Part shown: in pieces, positions 43,266 to 52,171 of the stretch
How positions within the stretch are numbered: the stretch's first letter is position 1
How the letters are laid out: every line of letters begins with the position of its first letter
Source: Chitinophaga sp. HK235
GTDB lineage: Bacteria > Bacteroidota > Bacteroidia > Chitinophagales > Chitinophagaceae
Direction of reading: 5' to 3'
NCBI RefSeq assembly: GCF_018255755.1
Contig: NZ_CP073766.1
Span: forward strand, 1,922,001 to 1,986,000
DNA length: 64,000 bases
The notes under the pieces: generated by a model
Told to the model about the DNA's origin: nothing
Seen by the model: the letters and a program-made list of their open reading frames with translations, nothing else
The model's database searches: none
Program-made: the position numbers and the translations under genes

Positions 43266-44029
43266 GCCTATACCTTTCACTTCAACAATATTACCTCTTC
43301 ATCGCCTGCTGGTCAGCCATCGGCGTTATTACCGCACTCTATCTGCTGAAAAGGGAGGCTCCCTATGGCCGTTACACCTCGGATAAGTGGGGGCCTATGG
43401 TCAGTAACAAACTGGGCTGGATATTCATGGAAACTACCGTGCTGGTATCTTTCTTTGCCTGGCAACCTATTACCACTGTTCAATGGACTTCGCCTGCCGG
43501 GGTGATGACCGGGATGTTTCTGGTGCATTACCTGCACCGTAGTTTCGTGTATCCGTTGATGATACGCACCCGTGGTAAAAAGATGCCGCTGGTAATTATG
43601 TTGTCTGCCATGCTGTTTAATACAATCAACGGCTCCCTGCTGGGCGCCTGGTTTGCTGATTATGCGAAGTATCCCGACAACTGGTTGACCAGTTTTCCTT
43701 TTATAGCCGGGGCTTTGCTGTTTGTGACAGGCATAGCGGTAAACTGGTATGCTGATTACCGGTTGATACATCTGCGCAAGAAGGGAGAAACCGGCTACAA
43801 GCTCCCACAGGGAGGCATTTTTGAATATATCACCTCTCCTAACCTGATGGGCGAGATTCTTGAATGGGGCGGTTATGCCCTGCTGACCTGGAGCGCACCC
43901 GCCCTGGCCTTCTTTATCTGGACCTGTGCCAACCTGGTACCCAGAGCCGTGGCTAACCAACGCTGGTACCGGCAACAGTTTCCGGCCTACCCTGCACAAC
44001 GCCGGATACTGCTGCCTTTTATATGGTAA
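43262..44029 (+). CDS. Steroid 5-alpha-reductase family membrane enzyme (3-oxo-5-alpha-steroid 4-dehydrogenase type)
   Basis: A 255-residue polytopic protein with about six membrane segments. The family is clear from HYLHRSFVYPLMIRTRGKKMP in the first half and the C-terminal catalytic signature: YKLPQGGIFEYITSPNLMGEILEWGGYAL, then TWSAPALAFFIWTCANLVPRAVANQRWY and FPAYPAQRRILLPFIW. These elements bind NADPH and the 3-oxo-4-ene substrate in SRD5A enzymes. Coupled by a 4-nt overlap to the SDR gene. The real substrate could be a steroid, sterol or another polyprenyl/enone lipid. Confidence 0.92.
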   Translation: MSLYLSLQQYYLFIACWSAIGVITALYLLKREAPYGRYTSDKWGPMVSNKLGWIFMETTVLVSFFAWQPITTVQWTSPAGVMTGMFLVHYLHRSFVYPLMIRTRGKKMPLVIMLSAMLFNTINGSLLGAWFADYAKYPDNWLTSFPFIAGALLFVTGIAVNWYADYRLIHLRKKGETGYKLPQGGIFEYITSPNLMGEILEWGGYALLTWSAPALAFFIWTCANLVPRAVANQRWYRQQFPAYPAQRRILLPFIW

Positions 44030-44031
44030 CG

Positions 44032-44909
44032 TTAAAGGGCATACGCTTTTATCTGCAGACAGGAAGGAGCCGGCATCTTCAGTTCGTTACCGGTCTTTTT
44101 TAACAGGCCGGTAACGGTATTCCGTTCAAACACCACTACATTGTTGCTCATCTGATTAGCCACCAGCAGGTATTTCCCGGTAGGGTCTATTACAAAATTA
44201 CGGGGATGGTTGCCACCGGTCTTTTGACGGGCAATCCTGGTCAGCGTTCCTTTTTGCTGATCTATCTTATAAATCACGATGATATTTTCTGACGCTCTGG
44301 TAGAGGCATACAAAAAGCTGCCATCCGGAGAAATGTGTATGTCTGCGCCACTGTAGTCGATGTCTGCGCGGCGTTTATAATGCGCTGAAATACGCTGCAG
44401 GCTGTCCAGCCGCCCGTGCTGGTAATGGTAGACAGACACCATGCCAGAGAGCTCTTCTATACAATAGGCATATGGCAGGCCGGGATGGAAGGCGAAATAC
44501 CGATGTGCTCCCCTGGTGTAGTTAGCCACTGCCAGCCATTGGCGGCTGTTGTGTTCTGTCAGATAAACCGGGTTTTCACCTCCGCTGGGCTGACTGTTGA
44601 TGAATGTAGCCTTACTGTTGACAGGATCGAAGGCAAAGCTGCTGACGCTCCCCGCTCCGGGTGTTTGCGCTTCCGTACAGGCGTATACGTAGTGACCACT
44701 GGCCGATGGTATCAGGTAGGCGGGATTTAATACCTGGCTGACGGAACTCGTTTGTTGTAAGGAGCCGTTGCCCGGATCAAAGCGGTAAATATAGATGCCG
44801 TCTTTGTTTTTATCACGGTTATAGGTGCCTATAAACAGATAATATGCTGGGCTTTTGCAGAGAGCGTATATAACACCAGCAGACACAACAGGTAATATTT
44901 TCTGAACAA
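44032..44909 (-). pseudogene. Decayed lactonase-family (7-bladed propeller) gene
   Basis: The main frame (44032-44886) encodes a 6-phosphogluconolactonase-type propeller: YYLFIGTYN, YVYACTE, GGENPVYLTEHNSRQWLAVANYT, IHISPDGSFLYASTR and NHPRNFVIDPTGKYLLVANQMSNNVVVF. Two defects are visible. First, the start: a good signal peptide (FRKYYLLCLLVLYTL then SAKAQ) lies in a different frame, from a TTG at 44909, and stops before joining the mature frame; one deleted base near 44845 explains this. Second, near 44508 the text jumps from LAVANYT straight to RGAHRYFAFHP, omitting about 60-75 residues (roughly one and a half blades) that the family normally has. At 284 residues it is well short of the usual 340-390. 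I call it a pseudogene. Confidence 0.75.
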
Positions 44910-45004
44910 GGGAAGTGATTTAAAAATGTGCAGACAAAACTATCAAAGCGCCTGCACAAAACATAATGCTCTCCCCGTTAACCATCTCCGGAAAAAAATT
45001 TCAT

Positions 45005-45050
45005 ACAACCAAATGGTTGCATATATTTGCACAACCAAAAAGGTTGCATA
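45005..45050 (+). promoter_or_regulatory. Tandem ArsR-type operators
   Basis: Two copies, 26-27 bp apart, of CAACC-N4/5-GGTTGCATAT: 45006-45024 and 45032-45050. Each is an inverted repeat CAACC/GGTTG, the kind of site bound by dimeric ArsR repressors. They lie immediately before the broken ArsR gene and its SRPBCC partner. Confidence 0.65.
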
Positions 45051-45055
45051 TTCTT

Positions 45056-45242
45056 ATGAGACGAGATGTGTTTCAGGCAATAGCCGATCCAACGAGGAGA
45101 GAGATCATAGGTATTGATTGCCACTGAATCATTAAATGTAAATGCGGTGGCAGACAACTTTGACCTAAGCAGGACCGCCATTTACAAAATTATCCCGGAA
45201 AACTTCAAGCAAAAAAATAAAAAACATGGCGACAAAAAATGA
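45056..45242 (+). pseudogene. Broken ArsR-family regulator gene
   Basis: From ATG 45056 the frame reads MRRDVFQAIADPTRREIIG, the classic opening of ArsR regulators that precede SRPBCC genes, then shifts and stops at 45127. The next frame, from 45126, continues the family text: ESLNVNAVADNFDLSRTAIYK, which is the winged helix-turn-helix. It then runs into unrelated codons and stops at 45242, overlapping the SRPBCC start. The C-terminal half (wing and dimer helix) is absent. So there are at least one frameshift and one deletion. The operators upstream are intact, suggesting recent loss. Confidence 0.82.
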
Positions 45243-45702
45243 CAGCGCTACTGCTACGCGGGAACTGGTGATCCACCGCACCTTCGACGCTCCAAGAGAG
45301 CTGGTTTTTAAAGCATGGACAGAACCGGAATACCTGATCAAATGGTGGGGGCCAAAAGGATTTACCAATACATTTCATGAGATTGATGTGCGCCCTGGTG
45401 GCATATGGCGGTATACCATGCATTCCGCAGAGGGACAGGATTTTGAAAACAGGATTACCTATTCCGCAGTGGAACCACCCTATCGGCTGGCCTATCTGCA
45501 TGATTCCGGGATTGATAATGACCCTGACCGCTTTGAGGTGGATGTTCATTTTGAAGAACAGGAAGGCAAAACCCATCTGACGATGCGCAGCATCTTCCTT
45601 TCTGCAGCAGTACTTGAGAAAGTAGTAAGGGAGTATGGTGCCGTGGAAGGAGCCAATCAAACACTGGACAAACTGGAAGCAGCATTGGCGACTATGCAGT
45701 AA
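45226..45702 (+). CDS. SRPBCC/AHSA1-domain protein
   Basis: A 158-residue START-like/AHSA1 fold protein. The family opening ATRELVIHRTFDAPRELVFKAWTEPEYLIKWWGPKGFTN is complete, with DVRPGGIWRYTMH, FENRITYSAVEPPYRLAY, THLTMRSIFLS and the C-terminal helix GANQTLDKLEAALA. These proteins bind small hydrophobic ligands or act with Hsp90-like partners; the true ligand is unknown. They are usually the second gene after an ArsR repressor, which here is broken, so this gene may now be constitutively expressed. Confidence 0.92.
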   Translation: MATKNDSATATRELVIHRTFDAPRELVFKAWTEPEYLIKWWGPKGFTNTFHEIDVRPGGIWRYTMHSAEGQDFENRITYSAVEPPYRLAYLHDSGIDNDPDRFEVDVHFEEQEGKTHLTMRSIFLSAAVLEKVVREYGAVEGANQTLDKLEAALATMQ

Positions 45703-45717
45703 AATACTTGTCAAATA

Positions 45718-45755
45718 AACACGTATCGCAAAGGAATTCCTTTGCGATACGTGTT
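45718..45755. terminator. 19-bp perfect palindrome between convergent genes
   Basis: 45718-45736 is the exact reverse complement of 45737-45755, centred on GGAATTCC. It can fold in RNA of either strand between the convergent stops at 45702 and 45763. Tails are only moderately U-rich. Confidence 0.75.
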
Positions 45756-45762
45756 ATTAAAG

Positions 45763-46047
45763 TCAGTCTATATCACTTTCCCGTCGTATCCCGTTATGAT
45801 CAATTCTGCAGTTCCACTTGCAGACGGGAAACAGCCCTGTATTATTTCTCTCCACTACCCCACTGGCAATCAGATTATCTCTATCACCGTGTTCGTTTAT
45901 ATCATCCATATACACCGTTACCGGTTTCCCTTCAAATATAAGGACTTCGTTTCCATGGCTATCAAGCTTTATATCTGTCTGCGAAAGCAGCACCAGATTC
46001 TCTTCCAGCATCTCATTAAAGTCTACATACAGTATGGGCTTATCCAT
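45763..46047 (-). CDS. Small hypothetical protein, last gene of giant-protein operon
   Basis: A 94-residue cytoplasmic-looking acidic protein of unknown family. It opens KPILYVDFNEMLEENLVLLSQTD with alternating strands (VLIFEGKPVTVYMDD) and ends near KWNCRIDHNG. There is no signal or membrane segment. It starts 14 nt after the 156-residue gene and is last in the operon before the palindrome terminator. Two small soluble proteins directly behind a large exported protein with a toxin-like tip fit immunity or accessory genes. Overlapping forward-strand frames lack any comparable support. Confidence 0.7.
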   Translation of the reverse strand: MDKPILYVDFNEMLEENLVLLSQTDIKLDSHGNEVLIFEGKPVTVYMDDINEHGDRDNLIASGVVERNNTGLFPVCKWNCRIDHNGIRRESDID

Positions 46048-46061
46048 TTTGTCTTGTTTTC

Positions 46062-46532
46062 TTATTCGAAAAACATAGTATCATAGGTGGGTGTTCCCTT
46101 TACATCTTCCTTCAATTTATCCACCCAGCCAAAGTCTCCTTTAATGCAAGGCAGTAGATAAGCCTGCATCAGAAGGCAAAGGTTTCTCGTACCCGACTCT
46201 ACTTTTTGTAAAGTGGGAAATATTCCAATGTTGGTATCCAGCTTTGGAGGTTTGAAGTCAGGATTCATTTCTGCTTCCGGAACCAGATAAGTGAGGGCAT
46301 GTGTTATGGACAGACTATATCTGGTATGTGTATCTGCAGTGGAAAAGCGTAGTTCCAGGTCGCTGTCAAACCCCTCTTGTATAAAAAGCGTACACCTGGG
46401 AAATTTAACCTCCACCATTAACCCGCTATCCTCCAGGATATAAGAGGCTGGCCACTCAAACTCAGCCATTATTTCGGCTACCAGCTCTGTTGTCAAAAAC
46501 GTTGGTGGATCATAATACTCTTCTTCTTCCAT
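46062..46532 (-). CDS. Hypothetical small protein, candidate immunity protein
   Basis: A 156-residue acidic protein with no signal peptide. It begins MEEEEYYDPPTFLTTELVAEIMAEFEWPAS and has a beta-rich middle (LMVEVKFPRCTLFIQEGF, LELRFSTADTHTRYSLSI) and a helical end. I do not recognise the family. It starts 4 nt after the stop of the 1866-residue protein with a toxin-like tip, the position and size of immunity proteins in polymorphic toxin loci. The role is inferred from context only. Confidence 0.72.
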   Translation of the reverse strand: MEEEEYYDPPTFLTTELVAEIMAEFEWPASYILEDSGLMVEVKFPRCTLFIQEGFDSDLELRFSTADTHTRYSLSITHALTYLVPEAEMNPDFKPPKLDTNIGIFPTLQKVESGTRNLCLLMQAYLLPCIKGDFGWVDKLKEDVKGTPTYDTMFFE

Positions 46533-46536
46533 ATTC

Positions 46537-49500
46537 TTACTTTATTTTAACGGCCCCCGTACGGTTTTCCAAGATACGATATCCATTTGCTTTCAGGTAT
46601 TCTATTTCTCTTGAGAAAATGGATTTAACCAACACCTTCTGATCATTCTCCAAAATCGGGGCACCATTCTCATTCATCCTGTAAGCATACTGTTTGGTAA
46701 CCTTATCCCTTACAAACAGGCTTCTCATATCATTTGGATCAGAAACAAACCTGAATTCATCTCCGCGTGCAATAGCCGCATCTATCCACGGCTTATTGGC
46801 AGTTTCCCAGAACTCCTCAGTTACAGCGTCCCAATAGGCAGTGATCCCTTTCTGCTCTTTCAGATACTCGAGGTCACTCTGAATCTGGCCCCACTTACCT
46901 GATCTGAGGATATTGATACCACCTGGATTAGCACCATAGTTTGGTTGCATCTTTGCGATGTCTCTATTTCCTGCATCGGCCACTAAGTTAACATCTTCCA
47001 ATATACCTGTAACCGTTACTGTTCTGCCGTTTGCTACATTAATTCTATTACCTCCGAAAAGTTCAGTATTATTAGCGGGCTTTACAAGCAGATACTCTCC
47101 TCTTTTATACGCTCCTACCGACCAGGATTTATTACCCTTCGATTTGGTTATCGTTGTGACACCTGCTTCATCTACAGTTCTCGTAATGATTATCTTATCG
47201 TTCTTACCGAGCTGCACAAACTTACCAACCCCTTCTTTCGTAGACAGATTAAAGACAGGTGCTTCGGATGCATTGCCTTTAGGAGTCAGCAGCCTGAACT
47301 GCTGCTCTACTTTGATACCGCCGTTCTCAAATACAGTCACGACACCTTCATTAGCCACCAGCTCTCTGCCCATGTTCCGGCTCAGATGCTGCGCTGTCTC
47401 GAGATCCGCGCAGGACAACAGTACCAGCCGTTTGTTGGCCAGGTCCTCCTGACTTTCAATCCATTTGGACAGGGAACGATGTGTAAGCGGAATTTCTGTA
47501 CCCTTATGGATAACATAGTAGTTACCTTCTTCCCCATGCACCACCAGATAAACATTACCATCACCGGTTTTATTCAGCCATTGTGCCACATCCTGTACAT
47601 CCTCACCCAGCGCGACTGACCTGCGGCCTACTTCAGCTGCATCATCAGCCTCCTTCTGTAACTGCAATGCATAATCCGCTTCCAGGTTGTCGAGCTGACG
47701 AATACCATCCCTGCCAAAAGATTCCAGCTTGGCTGCCAGCTCCGGATTCGTTTCCCGCAATGCCTTCAGATCGGTCAGCTCATATTCCTTGTACGCCGCC
47801 TTCATCTCTTTAAGGGCAACGGTATACTCCAGGTAGTTTTTAGCAAGACCATAATAAAGACGGGCACCTTGTGCTACCAGCACATAGGTATTTACTTTCT
47901 CCCATGCCTTTACGAATTTTTTACCACTTTCTGATTTGGCCAGTTGCTCTTCATTCTGGATGATATAAAGGTTACCATTGGCCACCACCATATCCACAGT
48001 AGCCCATAAAAATGCTCCTGCCGTAATTCCCGGAGTCAGCATCTGCTTTGTAGCCAATGTCACAATGAGTTTGTTGGCCAGAATAGCGATGTCCAGGTTT
48101 TCATACTTGTTGGCGATATAAGCCAGACTCATAGCCGGCAGATAGGCGCTCATGGCTGAGTCAGGATACTCCTTCAAGTTGTAGTAAATTTCTACCAACT
48201 CGAATGGCCGCATGGAGAAAGTAGGATGATCAAGGCTTACCCCCGCATATCTGAACCCAACAGATACAGTACCGTCTTTTGCAAACAGCTCCGCATCAAT
48301 AGGCTTCTTATAATGAATCAGATTTTCTGTTCCATACCACTCTTTCTTATAAATATAACTTGGGAATATCTTCACCTCGCGGGCCAGGGCATATTCGAAA
48401 TAGGAATCGCGAACGCCGTAAGCCTTATGGAAGGCAGCATAGTTTGCATCTTTCGCGTCATACTCCTTCTGCCATTCCACCGATGATTTAGACCGGAAGT
48501 ACAACTGAGACATCGCAGAGAAATACTCATCCAGTTCAGCACCGTCGATACTATAGAACAACTTGCTCAGCAGGTAGTCGTAGTTCTTGTCAAACATATC
48601 GATCAATCCTGCTGCATCTTTGTCCGGTGTACTTCTGATCAGCTTCACAATAGACATCTCGTCCGTATCTCCAACTCTCCAGCCGTTTACAATATTTGTA
48701 ATAAGGCTGAAACGATCTTCCAGACAGATGTAGGTCTTCATGTCATCTTCGCTGACAACTGCCACGAGATTATCCAGTGCTGTACTCTTAGGATCTTTCG
48801 CCAGTTCTATCAGTACATTCTGTATCGACTTCGGCTTCTTCTCCAACGGCAGCGTACAATTAATACATTGATCACCGGTCACCTCCTTCACACCAATCAT
48901 TTTCTTCTCATCATCCACAAACCTGATTTCAGAGAAAGAAGCATACTTCGCTTTCTGCGCTGTATACCTGCCCGCATAGAAGACCACCTTACACGGAGAG
49001 AACTCCACACCTGCCACCACCAGTCTGGTTCCGGTAGTTTCTATCTGGTCATATTTCTTTTGGGCGGCATCGTAGTAGCCGGTAAAATTACCACTCACGA
49101 AATAGGCCATCCAGTATTGGTTATCCTTGTAGAAAGCTGTCACCACACCGATCGCTTCTTTGGACAATGGTGATTTCTCTCCCGTTGCTTTTACTTCGAG
49201 ATAACCACCGAAGGATACCTTCACGTCTCTTTCCAACCGGATAATCTGTCCATCAGGGGTCACATATCCGATTTTCCCGTCTTCGATGTAATCCTTGTCT
49301 GTTATATCTTTCAGCAAATAGTCCGATACCCGGATATAGTCACCACTGAAGAGCTGACCATCTTTATCATCTTCAAAAATGCCCCATACATGACCCGGAT
49401 CATGTACTACGTCCCACTGGTACTTCAGGAGGTTGTAGCCATTATTGTAGTCCATGAGGTTATCGGTGCTACCCTTATCCAGTCCGATACCTGCGCTGAA

Positions 49501-52137
49501 TGTATGTTCCAGCGTAAAGGCACCGTGACCGGTTTCATGCGCTACCGTGCGGGCGATTTTTTCAGCAGTGGCATTTTTTATGAAGATGAAACCGAACTGG
49601 CTCTGGCGCGGCATTTTACCCAACAGGTCACCATCTGTCAATGCAGCTTCGTTGACCACAAACAGGTAAGTAGCATCCTTATCTATGTTGTGGGTTTTGC
49701 TGTAAGCCTTACGCATGGCTTTTTCCTCGCCGGTGAAACCATTGCCCAGGAAGGCGCTTTTGCTGTCCTGCAGTATGGCATCCTTGTTCAGGTCCCAGTC
49801 TTTATTAGCGCGGAAGCTTGTATCCGTTTCTACGGTATACGTGATACCAATCTTTTCATAAGCATCTTTCAGGGCTTTGCTGATGACATCTGCAGATACG
49901 TTTGTGTTGTAACCTACCGGCACCAGTACCACCCGTTTTTGTTTGGCCGCATAGCTGGCCACCAGCAGTTTACCCATGCTGATGTATTTACCACCTTTGG
50001 TGTATACAGCATATACTTCCTGCGCATCACCGGCAGGGCCGCCGGTCAGCGTGATGATAAATCCATCTTTAGTGGAATCAGCAGGATAAGCAATACCCTT
50101 GCCGCTTACAAATTTTATCTTACTTCTGTCGATGTCTTTTGCATTGACCAGTGTAGCGATTACCTGGTCCTGCTCACCCGGAACGATGGCTTTGGCACTA
50201 ACACGGTAACGGCCATCGGCCAGTTTTTCATAACTGCTGTCGAGTACTGGTTTACCGTAATAGCTGTCTTTCCAGCTATCGAAGGCGTATTTGCTGTCTT
50301 TCACTGAGAAGGTGATCATACCGTTGCTCAGATCCAGTGTATTCAGCGCAGCCAGTGCTGCCGGGTTGCCCGCGAGTCCTTTATCACGTGTACCCGCTGA
50401 CGTTACCTTACCATTTTTATCTACATTATAAAGGTTACCATCAGTATCTTCTATCACCAGCGGTAAAGCCTTTCCTTTCTCTTTATAGTTGATCACCTCT
50501 TCCTTCCCGGTATTGGAATCTTTCAGGGTGATAGTGCCTTTATCGGTATCTACTACGATGCTTTCTTTGGTGAACAGATGCAGTTTGGTTGTGATATCCG
50601 GAACGATATCACCGGTTTTCACCTGCCCTACTTCATCGCCGCCACGCTGGTGTTTTACAGCGTCGTTCACGAATTTGTCGATACCGTCTGTTACGGCCTG
50701 CATTTCACCACGGGTTACTACCAGGTCAGTATTTACAGATATCCTGTTAAACTGCAACAGCATACCGGTGCCAAAGCCTGGTGTAATCACTTTACCACGG
50801 CCGCTGAAAACACCATCACCACCGGTTACTTCAGTGAGCATCACGTCAAAGTGGCCGATACGGAAGATGCTGCCGGCAATAGCTGTCGGCAGTGGCGTAT
50901 TATTCTGTGGCGTCTGCAACAGTGCCGGATCACCGCAGGTGAAAGTGCGGGAGGGTTTAGTCGTTACCGTTACTATGTCGCTGAAGGGGCCGTACACGCC
51001 GGCCACGAGCCACTGCAGCCGGGCTTCATAGCTGCGGCCCGGTTCCAGGCTGTTTATATTGAGGACAGTATCACGCGGAGATTCGGCTGTACGCCAGTCG
51101 TATTCCACACCGTCCTTTTTGGCGGCGCGGTATTGTACGCGGTAGGCATCTACCTTATAATTCACATTGTCAGAAGCCAGCTGCCAGGAGAGCCTGATCG
51201 TTCTTTCGCCGGTAGCCTGACCGGAGAGGGTGGGTTTACCGATTTTGTTAGTCTCAAAAGGATTGTTGCCCAGGTAGGTAAACCGGCAGCTCTGGCTCAG
51301 TCCCTGGTTGCTGAACATATCACGGCCGCTTTTGTCGCGGGCCTGTACGATCCATACGTACTCCATGCTATCTGTCAGCGCCGGTTCTCCCGGGCCATAG
51401 GCGATGGTATTCTGTTCGGTGGTAATGGTATAGATCGGGCGGGTGCTGCGGACGATATAATCAGGGTTGCTGTTTTTGGGTTTTATTTCATAGAGAGAGA
51501 AAATATATTCTGTGCCTCCGCCATCCAGTGGATTGGGCGTATTGCGGCTGCTCCAGCTGAATGTAAGGAACTGCGGGTCCCTTTTCTCCACACGGCTGCC
51601 ACAGATAGGCATGTTCAACAGGGGCGGGTCGTTTTTCTGGAAGAAAAAGATATTGGCGCCGATGTTACTTACCTGCACCTGCGGACGGCGGTAATCAAAG
51701 GCTGTGAAGGTAATACGGTAAGAGCCTTCCGGCAGAGAACGGGTACGTTCGTAGCTGTCGCGGCTAAAACCGCCGCTGAACTCAATATTATTGGTGTTGA
51801 GATAATCTGCCAGATCAGTCCCGCTGATGATGGTGGGCACGCCGGCATTAAGCGTCAGCGGGCGTGGATTAAAAGCCGGTGCCGTTCGCATGATCAGCGT
51901 ACCGTTGCGCTCCACAGTCATCTGCAGCCGTACATCGTAAGAGGGCTTGGTCAGGTCGTTTTGTACCAGTATCACCCGTAGCTTGTCACTGCCCGGTACT
52001 GTATAATCCGGAAGATATACACTATAAGGCGGAATAATCTGCGTGCTGGCAGTAACAGGATATTGCTGGGCTACTACAGTTTCTTTAACTGTAAACATGC
52101 ACAGCAGGAGGCATAGGATACGGATAATACGATACAT
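46537..52137 (-). CDS. Giant exported protein: FN3-like N terminus, HExxH metalloprotease, caspase-like domain, toxin-like C-terminal tip
   Basis: An 1866-residue secreted protein. Signal peptide 1-24 (ends VVAQ). A beta-rich N-terminal region (25-170) resembles, as I remember them, TANFOR-type Bacteroidota surface proteins. Two FN3-like domains follow at about 180-290 and 300-395, the second with the usual LEPGRSYEARLQW and YGPFSDIVTVTT. A zinc-protease motif VAHETGHGAFTLEH (H867, E868, H871, H878) lies in the middle. Near the end is a caspase-like pair: H1534 in VYLVVHGEEG and C1576 in RLVLLSCADLETAQHL. The last 130-150 residues (from about 1720) form a separate module (GGINILRSGKWGQIQ, EFRFVSDPNDM, SREIEYLKANGYRI). 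No T9SS sorting domain is present. I infer a self-processing toxin carrier; the tip activity is unknown. Confidence 0.85.
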   Translation of the reverse strand: MYRIIRILCLLLCMFTVKETVVAQQYPVTASTQIIPPYSVYLPDYTVPGSDKLRVILVQNDLTKPSYDVRLQMTVERNGTLIMRTAPAFNPRPLTLNAGVPTIISGTDLADYLNTNNIEFSGGFSRDSYERTRSLPEGSYRITFTAFDYRRPQVQVSNIGANIFFFQKNDPPLLNMPICGSRVEKRDPQFLTFSWSSRNTPNPLDGGGTEYIFSLYEIKPKNSNPDYIVRSTRPIYTITTEQNTIAYGPGEPALTDSMEYVWIVQARDKSGRDMFSNQGLSQSCRFTYLGNNPFETNKIGKPTLSGQATGERTIRLSWQLASDNVNYKVDAYRVQYRAAKKDGVEYDWRTAESPRDTVLNINSLEPGRSYEARLQWLVAGVYGPFSDIVTVTTKPSRTFTCGDPALLQTPQNNTPLPTAIAGSIFRIGHFDVMLTEVTGGDGVFSGRGKVITPGFGTGMLLQFNRISVNTDLVVTRGEMQAVTDGIDKFVNDAVKHQRGGDEVGQVKTGDIVPDITTKLHLFTKESIVVDTDKGTITLKDSNTGKEEVINYKEKGKALPLVIEDTDGNLYNVDKNGKVTSAGTRDKGLAGNPAALAALNTLDLSNGMITFSVKDSKYAFDSWKDSYYGKPVLDSSYEKLADGRYRVSAKAIVPGEQDQVIATLVNAKDIDRSKIKFVSGKGIAYPADSTKDGFIITLTGGPAGDAQEVYAVYTKGGKYISMGKLLVASYAAKQKRVVLVPVGYNTNVSADVISKALKDAYEKIGITYTVETDTSFRANKDWDLNKDAILQDSKSAFLGNGFTGEEKAMRKAYSKTHNIDKDATYLFVVNEAALTDGDLLGKMPRQSQFGFIFIKNATAEKIARTVAHETGHGAFTLEHTFSAGIGLDKGSTDNLMDYNNGYNLLKYQWDVVHDPGHVWGIFEDDKDGQLFSGDYIRVSDYLLKDITDKDYIEDGKIGYVTPDGQIIRLERDVKVSFGGYLEVKATGEKSPLSKEAIGVVTAFYKDNQYWMAYFVSGNFTGYYDAAQKKYDQIETTGTRLVVAGVEFSPCKVVFYAGRYTAQKAKYASFSEIRFVDDEKKMIGVKEVTGDQCINCTLPLEKKPKSIQNVLIELAKDPKSTALDNLVAVVSEDDMKTYICLEDRFSLITNIVNGWRVGDTDEMSIVKLIRSTPDKDAAGLIDMFDKNYDYLLSKLFYSIDGAELDEYFSAMSQLYFRSKSSVEWQKEYDAKDANYAAFHKAYGVRDSYFEYALAREVKIFPSYIYKKEWYGTENLIHYKKPIDAELFAKDGTVSVGFRYAGVSLDHPTFSMRPFELVEIYYNLKEYPDSAMSAYLPAMSLAYIANKYENLDIAILANKLIVTLATKQMLTPGITAGAFLWATVDMVVANGNLYIIQNEEQLAKSESGKKFVKAWEKVNTYVLVAQGARLYYGLAKNYLEYTVALKEMKAAYKEYELTDLKALRETNPELAAKLESFGRDGIRQLDNLEADYALQLQKEADDAAEVGRRSVALGEDVQDVAQWLNKTGDGNVYLVVHGEEGNYYVIHKGTEIPLTHRSLSKWIESQEDLANKRLVLLSCADLETAQHLSRNMGRELVANEGVVTVFENGGIKVEQQFRLLTPKGNASEAPVFNLSTKEGVGKFVQLGKNDKIIITRTVDEAGVTTITKSKGNKSWSVGAYKRGEYLLVKPANNTELFGGNRINVANGRTVTVTGILEDVNLVADAGNRDIAKMQPNYGANPGGINILRSGKWGQIQSDLEYLKEQKGITAYWDAVTEEFWETANKPWIDAAIARGDEFRFVSDPNDMRSLFVRDKVTKQYAYRMNENGAPILENDQKVLVKSIFSREIEYLKANGYRILENRTGAVKIK

Positions 52138-52171
52138 CTTAATACTAACTCTCTCTTAAAAAATATATAGA

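Noticed and set aside
45742..46086. 114-codon forward frame opposite the 94-residue gene
   Set aside because: The reverse-strand frame fits the operon spacing and has a normal protein composition; the forward frame starts inside the terminator palindrome.
50578..51981. 467-codon forward frame inside the 1866-residue gene
   Set aside because: Antisense shadow; the reverse-strand gene has signal peptide and FN3 motifs over the same bases.
46537..52137. Standard metzincin HExxHxxGxxH zinc site
   Set aside because: The motif is HETGHGAFTLEH: no Gly at the required place and the last His is one position too far, so I call only an HExxH-type metalloprotease motif.
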